From NCBI GenBank assembly GCA_020698575.1, contig CM036256.1, positions 12,291,908 through 12,355,907 on the forward strand: a DNA stretch of 64,000 bases, read 5' to 3'. This DNA is from Bostrychus sinensis. Its lineage: Eukaryota > Chordata > Actinopteri > Gobiiformes > Eleotridae. The position numbers and the translations under genes are program-made. This document shows, piece by piece, positions 21,995-36,186 of the stretch; position 1 is the first letter of the stretch, and each line of letters opens with the position of its first letter. A model generated the notes under the pieces. The model was not told where the DNA came from, did not search any database, and saw nothing but the letters and a program-made list of their open reading frames with translations.

Positions 21995-24900
21995 CTATGG
22001 GCAACAACACAAAACACTGTTAAGAGCAATTACTTTAAATCAAGTCAGAGTTATTATAACTTTCTGTGACTTTCCTCATCTTATGTTATAAAAAACATAA
22101 TGGAAGCACAGCCAGACTTGAATGGTCTAAACCAGTGTTTCCCAACCAGGGGTATGGGGACCCCTAGGGGTATGCGAGCACATTGCAGGGGGTACATGGA
22201 GTTACATGATCATTTATACTACCTTTATATATTTCATGGACTAAAATAAACGAGGACAAAACCAGAACTAAACCAGATCTAAACCAAGATTAAAACAGGT
22301 TTAAACCAGATCTAAAACCAGAACACAACCAGGAAAAAACTGGTCTAAAACACAAACTAAACCAGGACTAAACCAGGTCTAAACAAGGTCTAAAACCAGA
22401 ACTAAGCCAGGACTAAACTAGGTCTAAACCAGGTCAAACAGGACTAAACTAAGACTAAACAAGGTCTAAAACCAGAACACAACCAGAAAAAAAAAAAAAA
22501 ACAGGTCTAAAACCAGGACTAACCCAAGACTAAAATAGGTCTAAACTAAGACTAAACAAGGTCTAAAACCAGAACACAACCAGAAAAAAAAAAAAAAAAA
22601 AAAACAGGTCTAAAACCAGGACTAACCCAAGACTAAAATAGGTCTAAACCAGGTCAAACCAGGACTAAACTAAGACTAAACAAGGTCTAAAACCAGAACA
22701 CAACCAGAAAAAAAAAAAAAAAAACAGGTCTAAAACCAGGACTAACCCAAGACTAAAATAGGTCTAAACCAGGTCAAACAGGACTAAACTAAGACTAAAC
22801 AAGGTCTAAAACCAGAACACAACCAGAAAAAAAAAAAAAAAAACAGGTCTAAAACCAGGACTAACCCAAGACTAAAATAGGTCTAAACCAGGTCAAACCA
22901 GGACTAAAGTAAGACTAAACCAGGACTGAAACCAGAACACAACCAGTAAAAAAAAAAAAAAAAAAAAAAAAAAGCCCAGGTCCAAACCACAACTAAATCA
23001 GGTCCTGGGGGTACACAAAACCAAAAATATTGGGAACACTGGTCTGCGCAGTCACAAAGTGTTGAGTTTTTTCTCCGGGACCAGGTCTGATGGTTTATAA
23101 ACTTCTGCCTCAGACACCCAGCGTCTCTCCAAACTGTCTGTTACAGCTCTAACACACCACACAAGTCCCTAACACTTGATTTTGTGTAATGAACATGTAT
23201 TTTGTAAAGATCCTTTATTAAAGTTTTTCAGAAGGGACGGCCTCAGCATACAGGATTATTCAAACATGCTTGAATAAAATGAAATACTACTCCAGGTATG
23301 TTTTTGAGGTAGAAAAAACATATCATGCTCAAAAGCTCAAAAGTCAATTTAGCAGAATAGGGAACCTTTAAATATAATAAAAGTTGTTGCGATATTGATG
23401 TTTAACCAATAGCATTTTGGGAATTCCCTTCATGTTGATTGATTATAATGAGACAAAAAAAATCCAGTCATTTGTTGTTGGGACGTACCTCTATGAAGAA
23501 AAGGCTGAGACTGGACGTCGGGTGGATGTAAACGTGCAGAGACAGAAAAACCGCTGCTGCTATGACGACGGTCACCACGGCAACGCCCACCATGAGACCG
23601 ACCTGGACCTGCTCCGATCCCGGGACCTCCTCTGGACCTACGGGACGGGGTCAGAGATAGAGATACTAACATTGGGCTGGATATTGTTATTAGATCTTTA
23701 TTTTTAATCACGTGTGGAGCTGAAGTGCATGAAATTCCTCTGCATTTCTTAAAAAAAATCAAAACATATCACTATTTTCTATAAATTTACAACAATTTCA
23801 TGAAACCCTGGCCCTGTCCCAGCAGCAGTGAAAGCGCTTACACACATTAAGTCATTGTTAAGCGGCTGAGGACACTGCAGTATTTGACATGGCTCTGTGT
23901 ACACACTGCACTGGGAAATACCTCCAGCCTCAGAGGGAAAACACCGCCCGGGCCTGGAAACAGCAGCAGTAACAACAGACAATAACCCACACACCGACTC
24001 TCACTGCACTGCCACAGAGTAGTAAGATCCAGCGAAATATTTTGTAGCTGGCAGCTGAGACGGAGATACAAATTTATTCATAAACTTCAGTTCAATGGGA
24101 ATTACCTTAGCTTTTTAAACCATTATTAAAAGGGTGATATTGTGCAAAATTGACTTATCTGATCTTTCTACCATGTTATAATGTTCCCTCATCAAAATGT
24201 ATATTAATTATTCTCTGGCGTTGAGTTTCTGAGGCCTCAAAACGTTGGGTTGCACGACCGCCCGCCCACTCCAGGAAGCACTGACCAATCAACAAGCCCT
24301 CTACATCCAGTCTGCTCTCATTCATTTATCCAAAAATATGGTGTACAGCACTGTTTCCACTGTTTACTCTCAGACATTTTTCATTCATGTAGTAAAATGT
24401 CAGCATAAAGTTTAAGGAAGTGAACAGCTTTTTGTCTTTAAATTATGTTCAAAAGATCGAAACACTCTGCTGCCGCTCTTTTTTAAAGTGTTCAACAAAA
24501 ATAAGACCTCATGAGCATGCAGTGTACAAACAGCTGAGAGCATTTGTGACAGTGAGGGCAGCAAAGCATTGTGGTCTTGGTAAGAAAAGGTCTCAGCGCT
24601 CGGTAAAATGCCTCTGAGCATTTAAGCTGCAGTTTCAATGTATTTAAGACCTAACAGTTCGCATCTCAGCAAATTTAAGACTTTTTAACAACTTAAATTC
24701 AGACTTTACAATTTAATTTTTTTAGACTTTTTAAAACCCTGCAGAAATCCTGAGTAGAGTACTTATTAAAAACATTCTCTTTTAGTCAGACAATGTTTTA
24801 TAAGGTTCAGTGATCCTACACTTTTTTACCAAAACTTTTCCATGACTTTTCCAAGACCTGAAAAATGACTTACACATGTTTAAATAGTATTCAAATGTCC

Positions 24901-27900
24901 AGTGTCGTATGTTAGAAACATACTTTTGCTGCAATTTAATTTGTTAAATTTGGAAATTAGTTAAAAACAAAACAAAAAACAAAAAATCTGTTGGAGCTTC
25001 TTCCCCAAGAAATATATTATTCCACTAATTTTACTGACTTAATTACACTGGTGATTAAAAGATAATTGTGCAAAATTAGATATAAACTAATCATCTTTGC
25101 TGTTTTAAAGCATTACCAAAACCAAAAGAGCCAAAGACCAGCAAAAAAATGTATTTAGTTCAAATATTTTAAAAAATAAATAAATAGATAGGTGACTTTT
25201 TCCTGCAGTGAGAACAAAAAGAGGCCAAGAAGACAGCGTTTCTACTGAACACTTATATTTACTGTGTTCTAGCTGGGCAGGTTTAGGAGTGGCCCATTGT
25301 TACTCAGACTGTTTAAAACTTTTCACCAAAAAATAAAATTCCAAAAATTTTCCAGGGCCAGGGAATTGCATTTTAAAATTCCGTGACTTTTCCAGGTTTT
25401 CAATGACTGTACAAACCCTGAAGGTTGTATAACGTACTGCTGTTCCAGAGGTGACTGAGATTTGTTAAAAATATGAATAAAAGCATGATATGTAACCCCC
25501 TATATCTCAGACTCACAGTGAGGTTGAAGTTCAGCTAAGTGCTCTGGATATACAGCTGTAAGTAACTGACTTTTCCTTAGCCCCTTGACCTTTCACCTTT
25601 CTTAGACATAATTCAATCATTGTTTTTTGAGAGAAAAAAACAAAACAAACAACCTACTGATGTAATATGGGGCTATAAAATAAACATGTCTTGCCTAACC
25701 AACCAATGTCAGCAAAAACATAACTTCCATGGGAGCGGTAACAAAGAAACTATGTATTTAAAGCTCCCCTGTTTGGCTAAATTGACTTTTTTGAGCTTTT
25801 AACTATGTTTTAATGTTTAAACTTAAAAACATATGTGGAGTAGTATTTTGTTTAATTCATGCATGTTTTCAGTAACCCTGTATGCTCAGGTGCTGCCCTT
25901 TTACTAAAATACTAATGCAAAGGTGTCCAAAACTCTTTCAAAAAGCCTGAAAAAGCATAAAATGTCCCCTTTAAAGTCTTCACAAAGTTAATCAGACAGA
26001 TTTACAAATGTACCTTCTCTGTTTTCACTGGTCAGAGGCTGTTTAGTAGAAACTGTCCTTTTGCTCGTGCTGCTGTGTGACGCATTGGCAGCTTCCTGTG
26101 TGTTGTTGTTGTTATTGCTGCTGTTGCTCGGGCTGGGAGTGGACCCCCTCTGCTGTCCCGCCGCAGCCAGGACGGAGGTGGAGGCGCTCTGGGTGGGGTA
26201 CACAGAAGTGGAGTTGTCTGACGTCTGCAGACACCGCGGGTCCCTCCTCTGAAAAACAAACATGAATAAAATGCTTTGAGACGCTGCGCCGAGGGAACTT
26301 TGATTTAGTGCAGATTCTGTGAAATGGTGCGAACCTCCTCCAGACAGCCGTGGTCAACCCAGTCCTGGCGATTACGGTCAAAACCGCTGGAGCATCTGAG
26401 AAAGAAGTTTTATAATGTGTGAAAAGGATTGTGGGTAAGATTTGTAAAGTTTTGTGATATTTAGTACAAGTCTTACAATTGTATTTTATAAACTGGCGAT
26501 ATTACAATGTTGGCCTCTTGTGACTGAAGTTATCTTCTTAGTAGATGCAGCTATCAGACAAAATGGCCCTATCTCACAATGGGACAAAACTCCCTAAAGA
26601 ATTCCTAAATCCAGATGATGTGACCTCCAGGTTTGTTTGTTTGTTTGTTTGTTTGTTTGTTTATTAGCAACAACATTATGGACGGATTTTGATGAAATTT
26701 TTAGGAAATGTCAGAAATGGAAAAAGGAACAAGTGATTACATTTTGGGGGTGATCCAGCTCACCATCTGGATCCAGGATTTTTTTTTTTTTTTTTTATGA
26801 TTCTTTACTATTTGGAGGTGGGGCTAATTTTGCCATTACAGCTGCTAACTCAACAAATACTGCCCACAATCTTTGGCAAATAATTCCAAGAAGACATCGT
26901 GGTAGATGTTATAATCTGACATAGTTTGACCTGGATCATGTTGATATTCTGGTTCTGGTGCAAATAACACAGCCAAATGAAAGGTGAGGTTTTTCTCTGT
27001 CAGTAGTACGTTTACAGATTTGATGGATCTTTAATACTTAATGAGCTACATCTGGGCCTTCAGGGGTTTTTCTCAGGTGAGTGACCCCATGGCTTGGCAA
27101 TGGTCTGCTCTCTCTTTGTGCTCTAGTACTCACTTTCTTATGTGTTATTTAGTAAAGTTAAACTGTAACTGTTTATATTTATTGATAAAACTATGACTAC
27201 TGTATAAATTAGCCGTGTTTATTAGCATTTAGTGCTTAACTTTTCATGGTCAAGGTCAACTGTATTTGTATAGCACATTCAAAACAACCATCGCTGCCCA
27301 ACATGCGTTACAGGTTTAATAAGGTGCAATTAATTATTTTAAGTAGTAATAATAAAATTCAAATAGGGCATAAAAACAAATTAACCTTGACCTAGATATG
27401 TTTCTAACCTACTAACAAACTAACCAATAAACTAACAAGCAAAAACAAAACTTCCTCTGTGCTTTAAAGTTCAAGAGACACTGCCTCAAAACATAAAACC
27501 TTCTAATCAGTCTTCTTTTCTTTTGACATTTCTTTTCCAGTGTCTGCAAGTCATCTACCTCACAGTGTGCAGCTGTGAATTACATATTTATTTGGTATAA
27601 GTTTACGCCGAATACGCTCCCAAACACAACCCTCTCCATTTATCCAGGCAAGGACTGGCACAAAGAGTACACTGGCTTGTGACCTGTAGTTGGTGGATTA
27701 GCTTCTGCCCTGGATTATTTTTTTACCTCTGTAGTTGAGTGCACCAGCTGCAGTTAAAGCCGATCTGTGAGGAGACACAGGAACTGCAGCTGGAGAACTG
27801 GAGACACGCTGAGGATGGAGAAGAGGGTTTTAAATGGATGGTGTTATTAAAGCTGCTAATGTTACAACTCCTCACTAAAATAACCTGTTTAAATGGAAAA

Positions 27901-30900
27901 ACGTGAGACCAGGAGTTGAAAATCACTGTTATAGCATTACCCAAACTAAAACTTACTTGGAAGAGGGAACATCTCCACTGCTGCACAGCTTGAGATTTTG
28001 GACTTGAGGATGTCCACTTTGTGATATTCATAAATGGTTTTCCGACGAACATCTGCAACGTTACAAACAGATTGTAAGGTTAATTCAGAGCATAAAAGTA
28101 GATACTTTTACTCAAGTACAAATTTGGAAGCATATGTACTTTCGGAGTACATTTTCTAAAGCCTGATTGAAGCACCATGAGTAGACTTAGTATTTGTAGG
28201 AGTAGCAACAGCAGTCGTAGTTGTACTGTAGATATTGCAGACTACTAACAAAAATACATTAAATTCAATGTTTTTTGCATCCTAAACTTTTTATATTAGA
28301 AATTTATCCAACAGATTGTTTCATGCAGAGTAGAACTAAGGTACTTATTAATATTTGCCTGCTCCATGCTAAACGCTTGATAGCATTGTTGTTGAACAAA
28401 AATCAAGTGACCAAGCCTGGGCCACTGGATAAAACACATGTCATCATGCTTGGCAATGGAAAAGATTATATTTATCATATTATGAAAGGGAAAAAGGAGT
28501 TCATTTGAAGCTGTTTAGAAGCCTTTTATTCTATACATGGAGGGAACAGATCTTTCTTGAGCATTAATGTAAAGTTGGGAACCTGGGGAAGTGTAACTGC
28601 GAAACAAGGGCAGTTTTTGTTTTCTTTTTGTTTATTTTTTATATTAATTTAACTTTATTTGCCTTATTTATATCATTTAATTTGGGTGTATCCTTTTGTA
28701 CAACATGTACACAGTTTTGTAATGTTTTTGTTTTTGAAAATTCAATAAACATATTGACGAAAATTCAATGCTTTTTTTTACTTGCACTCAAGCCTTGATT
28801 GTCTGCAGCACTTCTACTTTAATGAGATTATTATCAGTATTAAAGTATCAGTACTTTTACTTACGTACTAGATTTAAATACCTTTTCCACCTCTGGAAGT
28901 AAATCTGCTGCCTACTTAAATATCCCTAAATATGATTAAACACACTGTATGTATGTTTGTATGTAACTTACTGGGAATCTGCTCGATGTCATGGAGCACC
29001 ACAAAAGCGTCAGACAAACCCACTCGGATGGGATGGTGCTCGCTGCTGATGTGGCTGAGGTGCACTGGGATCTGTCAACAAGTTCAGTTTCAAAATACAC
29101 TCAGCCTTTTAATATCAAACAGAAAGGAGAAGCTACCGTCACCTCTTTGTAGGCGAAAACAATGCGTCCATCACTGTGGAGAGCGGTCTGAAAGGTAAAC
29201 GGCCCGAGTCTGGAGTTGTCCTGGAGCTGGACCTGACTCCACTGCACCACCAGAGCAGTGCCTATGAGTGGGAACACAGTACTCATTCACAAATACTCAG
29301 TGGTGGACAAAGTACTCAGCTTCATTACTTGAATAAAATCCTCCTGGTCAAATATTACTCTAATACAAGTAAAAGTTGTCATGTCAAATTTTTACTTGAA
29401 TTAAAGTACTGGAGTATGTGCTTTCAAAAATACTTAAGAACCCCCACCCCCCCACCCCCTTTTTTTTTTTTTTTTTTTTTTTACAGTGTATTTCAAATGA
29501 GTGCAGTCAAGAATTTGTGGTAAAATTTCTACTACAATCAAGTCACAATTTTGCAGATAAAATACATTTTATATCATTTTAGTGAAGAAATGTGAGGATC
29601 AACTAGAAAATCATAATAGATAAGAGTGGTTTACAGCAAAAACAAGCCATTCGTATTATAAATAAGGCTGGGTTTTATGATCATAAATCATTATTTTTAA
29701 ATTGGTTTATTAAAGAATCATCCAAATAATTTTCAAAGCAAAAGCTAAATCACTTCCAGATTGTGTCCAGAGGTTCTTTTTAGTTCCTGAGAACAAATAT
29801 GAGTAGTATTATGTAGTAAATAATTATCTTTAGGGAGTAAGTCAGTTGTCTTTTGGTTTTAAGATAATTTCTCTGCAGAAGTTACTTTTGCTTTTTTTTT
29901 TTTTTTTTTAGAAATGTAGTGGAGTAAAAAAGTATTAGAATTATCTTTTAGACATACTGGAGTAAAAGTAGCAAGTTACCCCTAAAAATACTACTCAAGT
30001 AAAGTACAGATTCTCAAAAACTATACTTAAGTACAGTACTTAAGTAAATTTATTTTGCTAGTGTCCACCTCTGCAAATAGATAATAGAAAATAATATGCT
30101 GCTGCTTTTACCAGAAGCTTATGTTATGGTTTAAGAACAGGTGCAGCCTAGAAACTTTGACCTACTCTCGTGTCTATTTAACTGTGTGATTGATAGAAAA
30201 TATTGTATGTTGTACTTCAGAGCGTGCTTTTCTTTGCACAGTAAATGTCTGATTGCACATTATAGCCTATTGTTAATTTAGTTCATCGTTGTTTTTCCAT
30301 TTTCGTACCATTATCAAAGTAAAACACAGAGGAGTTTTTGGAAAGGCTTGGGTCAAAGTTGGCCATCAGAGGAGCGATGTACTGTGTGGCCGTGAGGAGC
30401 TGGTGCATTACTTCACCAGTGTAAATAAAACCTGGAAAAATAAAAAGACAAGTCATCAGACATTTGTAAAAAAAAAAAAAAAATTGAGCCCTTTACTGTC
30501 AATATGACTCCAGTAAATGCGTGTGGTATTAATATTAAGGTGTACCTCCGCTTGCCACAGCTACGTCCTTCAGGAGATGGCCGTAAAAGGGAAAGGTGAA
30601 GGAAAGACTCACTCTCTGAAAACAAATACAGTGTTGTATGTCAGTGTTTCCCAACCACAGGCCTTATGCTAGAAGCCGGTTTAGTTTTAAGTTCAGGATA
30701 ACTTTGAGGAAACTCAGAGTTTTCTGTCTCCAGAAAGAGATTTGGTTTAGAACAGTGTTGATCGTCATGGCAACCAGGACTAACCCAAGACTACAGCAAG
30801 GGATGGGACACTAAAGAAGGACAAAAAGGGATTAAAGAGGAAGAAACCAAGAATAAACCAGGTCAGAACCAGAGCGAAACCAAAAATAAACCAGAACTAA

Positions 30901-32750
30901 ACTAAGACTAAGCTGGGTCTAAACCAGGACTAAATTAAGTCCTGGGGGTACACAAAACCAAAAATGTTGGGAACCACAGTTGTAGATGATCATTAGCATG
31001 CATTTAGATGCCTAAAACAGCACAGTGTAATAAGAATATAAGTATATGTATTTCAGGGATGCAATGTATGTCACTCTGATTTGAAAACATCATGGTATAA
31101 GTTATAACAGCATCCTGTTATCGCTGTTACAACATTAAAACTTTAATTTCTTGGTGAATGGAATAGAAGTAAATGTTGTTAGTTGTACAAGTGGAGTCTG
31201 CATGTCCTCTCTGAGTTACTGTGGGGTTTCTCTGGCTTCCTTCCACCACATAAAGACATGTAAGTGAATTGGTTACTATAAATTGCCCCTAGTGAATGAA
31301 TGTGAGAGTGAATGGATGTCTTTCTGTGGATGTCTCTGTCAGCTCTGCGACTAACTGGCCATGATTCAGGGCGTACCCCGCCTATGGCCTTAGTTGCTGG
31401 GATAGGTTCCCGCCTCCCACAAACCGTAATAACTGACAGTAATAAGTGGAAGATGGCCTCATACCTCAGCCTGTCGGTGGACGTTGGGCAGAAAGCCATG
31501 GCTCCTCCATGTTTCCTGCTGAAGTTCATCGATGTTCACCCACAGCTCTTTGCTGGCTGTGTCTCCAGGGCTGTAGATCTTAGATGTGTAGTAGATGTGA
31601 TCAGCATCCTAAAAAACAAAAGACTTGGATATTTTCCTTTTTTATGTCATTAAAATAAATTTTTATTTGCGTACTTTGCTAAAATATTTAATTGGAGCAT
31701 TAACAAAAATCACAAACTTATTTAGTGGTCAAAAGACTTATTCAGATTTCACATATGATGACACACTGCTAGTCCCTACATAAAAGCACATAAGCTGCCT
31801 GTATTTGTACAAAGTATCAGTATCACTATTAATATTGCAGATACTGGCCAGGTATTTACTTGGTATTGGATCTGTAAAAAAAAAAAAAAAAAAAAAAAAA
31901 ACGCATTACTGCACAGCCCTACAATAGTCTTTTATAATGTAGACGCCTCTGTTCTCTTTTTTTTTCCTTCTGGAGTCACCACAGCAAATCATCTTCCTCC
32001 TAGCAGGCAGTGATTTGCAAATTGGTATGGCATAAGTTTATAAGTTTTATACAATATTCCCTTCTTTAAGAAACCATCTCCATCTTCTAATTTTATGGGA
32101 TACTGAATTTTCACATTCATTAACTTGAATGAATCTGAATCTATATTATACAGAAGTTTCGATGTGAATTTAACCAACGGAAACAAATAGTTTTCCACCA
32201 CATTCTTATTTATTGACATGTGTCTGAACTTCCAGGATATTTCTGCATTTTAGTCTGTTTCAGGTAATTTTTCTGACTGTAAAACTACTCTCAAATGTTG
32301 TCCCATAATGCCTTTCAAATGTAGTCTCCTCTTACCAAGATCTGTGTAGTGGTGTTGTGGGTCTCCTCCAGCAGCGAGTCAGTCTCAGCTCTGGTCTGGT
32401 CTTTGGTCTGGTCTCTGTAATGGTTCCCCACAGTCCAACCATTAACCACAGGTCCAGGCGTTTTTTCAGATGAGGTGACTAATACATCTGTAAGAGCAAA
32501 ACAATGATGAGCGAGAAAAATGTAAATATAAACTCATTGCTACCTGATGTAGATGCTGTTTACATTTGTCTCACTGCTCTACATAAGATACAATTACCAG
32601 TACATTACCAGTTACCTACAGTATTTGTGGTTTGCTATACCTTTTTATCTTTGTTTTACACCTTACCAGTATTGCATTCACAGAGCCTTTTGTAAAGTTT
32701 AAGCCAAGTCTTAAAGTATTACAAAAAAATAGTAAACAGTTGTCTTTAGG

Positions 32751-32833
<83 letters not shown>

Positions 32834-33084
32834 CTACATGCAAACGAGACACTACATGAACATAGTCAGTTGTCTTTCAGTTTTAGGACAATGTCTGTGG
32901 AGAACTTACTTCTGGCTTTATAGCGATATAGCGAAATAAGCGTAAGCGTAAATAAGTATATCTATCTTTCAAATGCAGTGGAGTAAAAGTCATACCTTTC
33001 GCCCAAAATACTAATCAAGTAAAGTACAGAATTGAGTAAAAAAAAAAAAAAGTATTAAGGTGACTTCAGTAGAGAGTATTTATG

Positions 33085-33115
<31 letters not shown>

Positions 33116-34487
33116 GCTACTACTACTACTACTACAACTAGTGCTACCACTAGTAATGTTTTTTCTTAAAAAATTAACTACTACATATTACGGGCAACAA
33201 TTAAAAATGTAGTAGTAGTGTTATTAGTTGTTCAGAAGAATGTATATAATTAAGACAAGAGATGTTACAGAAACTGGTCATGTGTCAGGACAGCTACAGA
33301 AACTACTCTGCCACCCATGTAAATTCTAATTATATAGTTTTCTATTATTACAATTGTGACACTGTAAACCAGTGTGCGCTCCCAGGACACCCACAGCCGC
33401 TGCAGTGCGCTGTGTGGGCAGCCTCACCGCTGCTGACATCACGGGGCCTGTCCTTCCTCTTCGCAGTGAGGAGCTAAAGCGTGCTTCACATTCCTCATGG
33501 CAGCACCTCCAGAGGCGGACCAGTCACAGAACAAGCCCGGGCCAGGACGATTTGTCACACCGCTGTGGCTGTACACAGACCCCCGCCGTTCACCGTGTGT
33601 GCGTAAACACGTTGGCAGGGCGGCGGTGTTAAGTGTAGCACCAGCCAAACAAACGCGTCACAGCAGGACAGAGTATTGTGTTATTGCAAGGTGGAACTTG
33701 GTTGATAAAGTAACTTGAATATACAATGCAACAAGTTCATGGCCTTTCAGAGTTGATGCAGGTGAGGTGCAATGATGAAAAACGGATAAAATGCTTCGAG
33801 CTACGTAACGTTGGATTGTGCGTAAAGTTAACAGCGTCTCCTTAGTTTAAAGTCAAAATTATCAGGCTATAAATCAGTCTGTTAGTGGAGGAAGCAGGGC
33901 AACTGCAAATATGGCATCAAGTTAAAGTAGTGTTGCTTCAAAATAACATTACTACAAGTAAAATTGCCTAACAACATTGAAGCTATTATTTAATTAAAAG
34001 CAAAAAGTACTAGTTTGGCTACGATGACTAATAAGTTTACCTCCCAAAGTGTCATTGGGGTCAAAAAATACCTTTACTCATTTCGAGAACTTTCAACACT
34101 TACTTTAACATTTACTCAGGTATAATGGAAAAATAATAACGTAATGACGTAAAATGACATGAGTATTGTCTTACTTTTCCACCTCTGCTGCAAGTTTACC
34201 TACGAGATATACAAATCAGATCCGTTTGCATTGTAATTATTATTTTAATTGACAGTCATTATTTATTTTGTTTCCTTTTGTGGACACTGTAATGTGTTTT
34301 CCCCACAAGTGTCTCTCCAGTTAGGCTACGTGTTTAAAATCTAGGCTCACTGTTTTTAATCGTGGAGCTGACTTATACAGTATAATAAAACTTAAACAGG
34401 TTAATTGTACTTACCATAAGCAGGTTTCGAGCAGCTTATTTCAACCAAAGAAAAAATTATAAATCCCACAAAAATATGAGGAGTCAT
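21778..34487 (-). CDS. plxdc2: Plxdc2-like transmembrane receptor (TEM7 family), frame break in last exon
   Basis: Exons in transcript order: 34415-34487, 32336-32487, 31465-31608, 30546-30615, 30309-30431, 29143-29261, 28972-29071, 27957-28052, 27727-27808, 26335-26395, 26014-26248, 23489-23637, 21778-21994. All internal junctions are GT-AG and phase-consistent. The product is a type I membrane protein. It has a hydrophobic signal peptide (MTPHIFVGFIIFSLVEISC), an ectodomain with the family strings ATQYIAPLMANFDPS, HPIRVGLSDAFVV and IPNVRRKTIYEYH, and a Cys-rich plexin/PSI module (about 293-336, GFNCSWC). A Ser/Asn-rich stalk, a membrane helix (about 431-454) and HPTSSLSLFFIE complete it. 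The tail RFRRGSGRPSYAEVE and the later KEGFVV match PLXDC2 better than PLXDC1. The frame entering the last exon (RRPTHWP) and the frame of this tail differ by one base. As written, translation stops at 21884-21886 after about 504 residues. Family members bind PEDF, nidogen or cortactin. Confidence 0.85.
22133..23041. mobile_element. hAT-like element whose body is an expanded AAACCAGGACT array
   Basis: The termini are CAGTGTTTCCCAACC on the left and ATTGGGAACACTG on the right, with imperfect 8-bp flanks (GTCTAAAC and GTCTGCGC, 5 of 8 match). The interior has five or more higher-order units of roughly 100-125 bp. Each holds AAACCAGGACT repeats and a poly-A run of 14-28 bases. A second, shorter copy with the same ends is at 30642-30980. 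It lies in the last intron of the plxdc2-like gene. Confidence 0.65.
23222..23372 (-). repeat. Family-A dispersed repeat, reverse partial copy
   Basis: The complement contains the TACTCCAGGTATGTTTTTGAG and CTCAAAAGTCAATTTAGC blocks of family A. It lies in the intron just before the transmembrane exon of the plxdc2-like gene. Confidence 0.55.
24122..24475 (+). repeat. Family-A dispersed repeat copy
   Basis: It shares ACCATGTTATAATGTT, GAGGCCTCAAAACG and GCACTGACCAATCAACAAG with the longest copy at 10757-11215. Confidence 0.6.
24803..25420 (-). mobile_element. Family-B element, reverse copy
   Basis: Read in reverse it begins CAGGGTTTGTACAGTCATTG and carries CCTGGAAAAGTCACGG, matching the copies at 1784 and 17910. 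It is longer than they are because of internal AT-rich differences. It lies in a plxdc2-like intron. Confidence 0.6.
25755..25975 (+). repeat. Family-A dispersed repeat, partial copy
   Basis: The shared end blocks GCAAAGGTGTCCAAAACT and GCCTGAAAAAGCATAAAATG identify it. It shows the uninterrupted form of the sequence that is split by a family-B insertion near 1784. Confidence 0.55.
26631..26662 (+). repeat. GTTT tetranucleotide microsatellite
   Basis: About eight perfect GTTT units in a plxdc2-like intron. Confidence 0.9.
27590..27690 (+). repeat. RTE-type LINE 3' end fragment
   Basis: ATTTATCCAGGCAAGGACTGG, then GAGTACACTGGCTTGTG, is the usual 3' end of fish RTE/Rex3 elements. It is adjacent to the PSI-domain exon at 27727. 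Confidence 0.5.
29298..30073. mobile_element. AAGTA-type element with CAGTGGTGGACAAAGTAC end
   Basis: The left end CAGTGGTGGACAAAGTACTC and right end GTGTCCACCTCTG form inverted termini about 776 bp apart. The interior has T-runs and AAGTAC tracts but no coding frame. It sits in a plxdc2-like intron. A shorter related fragment lies near 28785-28895. Confidence 0.5.
30642..30980. mobile_element. Short copy of the hAT-like element with AAACCAGGACT body
   Basis: The left end CAGTGTTTCCCAACC and right end ATGTTGGGAACCACAG match those of the 22133-23041 element. The internal minisatellite is much shorter. The blocks CCTGGGGGTACACAAAACC and CAAAAATGTTGGGAA are shared. Confidence 0.6.
31190..31440 (+). 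repeat. Non-LTR retrotransposon 3' fragment
   Basis: AACTGGCCATGATTCAGGGCG, then TGCTGGGATAGGTTCCCG, resembles a common fish LINE 3' untranslated end. The clade was not determined. It lies immediately below the exon at 31465-31608. Confidence 0.4.
32752..32829 (+). repeat. AAT trinucleotide microsatellite
   Basis: About 26 perfect AAT/ATA units in plxdc2-like intron 2. Poly-Ile and poly-Tyr-like open frames here on both strands are artefacts of the repeat. Confidence 0.95.
33085..33136 (+). repeat. ACT trinucleotide microsatellite
   Basis: Near-perfect TAC/ACT units with one interruption, in plxdc2-like intron 1. Confidence 0.9.

Positions 34488-36186
<1,699 letters not shown>

Noticed and set aside
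22255..22990. CRISPR-like array
   Set aside because: Units are degenerate, contiguous and without unique spacers, in a vertebrate intron; it is a minisatellite.
32616..32859. Poly-Ile open frames on both strands
   Set aside because: Direct translation of the AAT microsatellite.
21778..34487. PLXDC1 as the identity of the second gene
   Set aside because: RRPTHWP is PLXDC1-like, but the FRRGSG...YAEVE tail favours PLXDC2; the choice is not certain.
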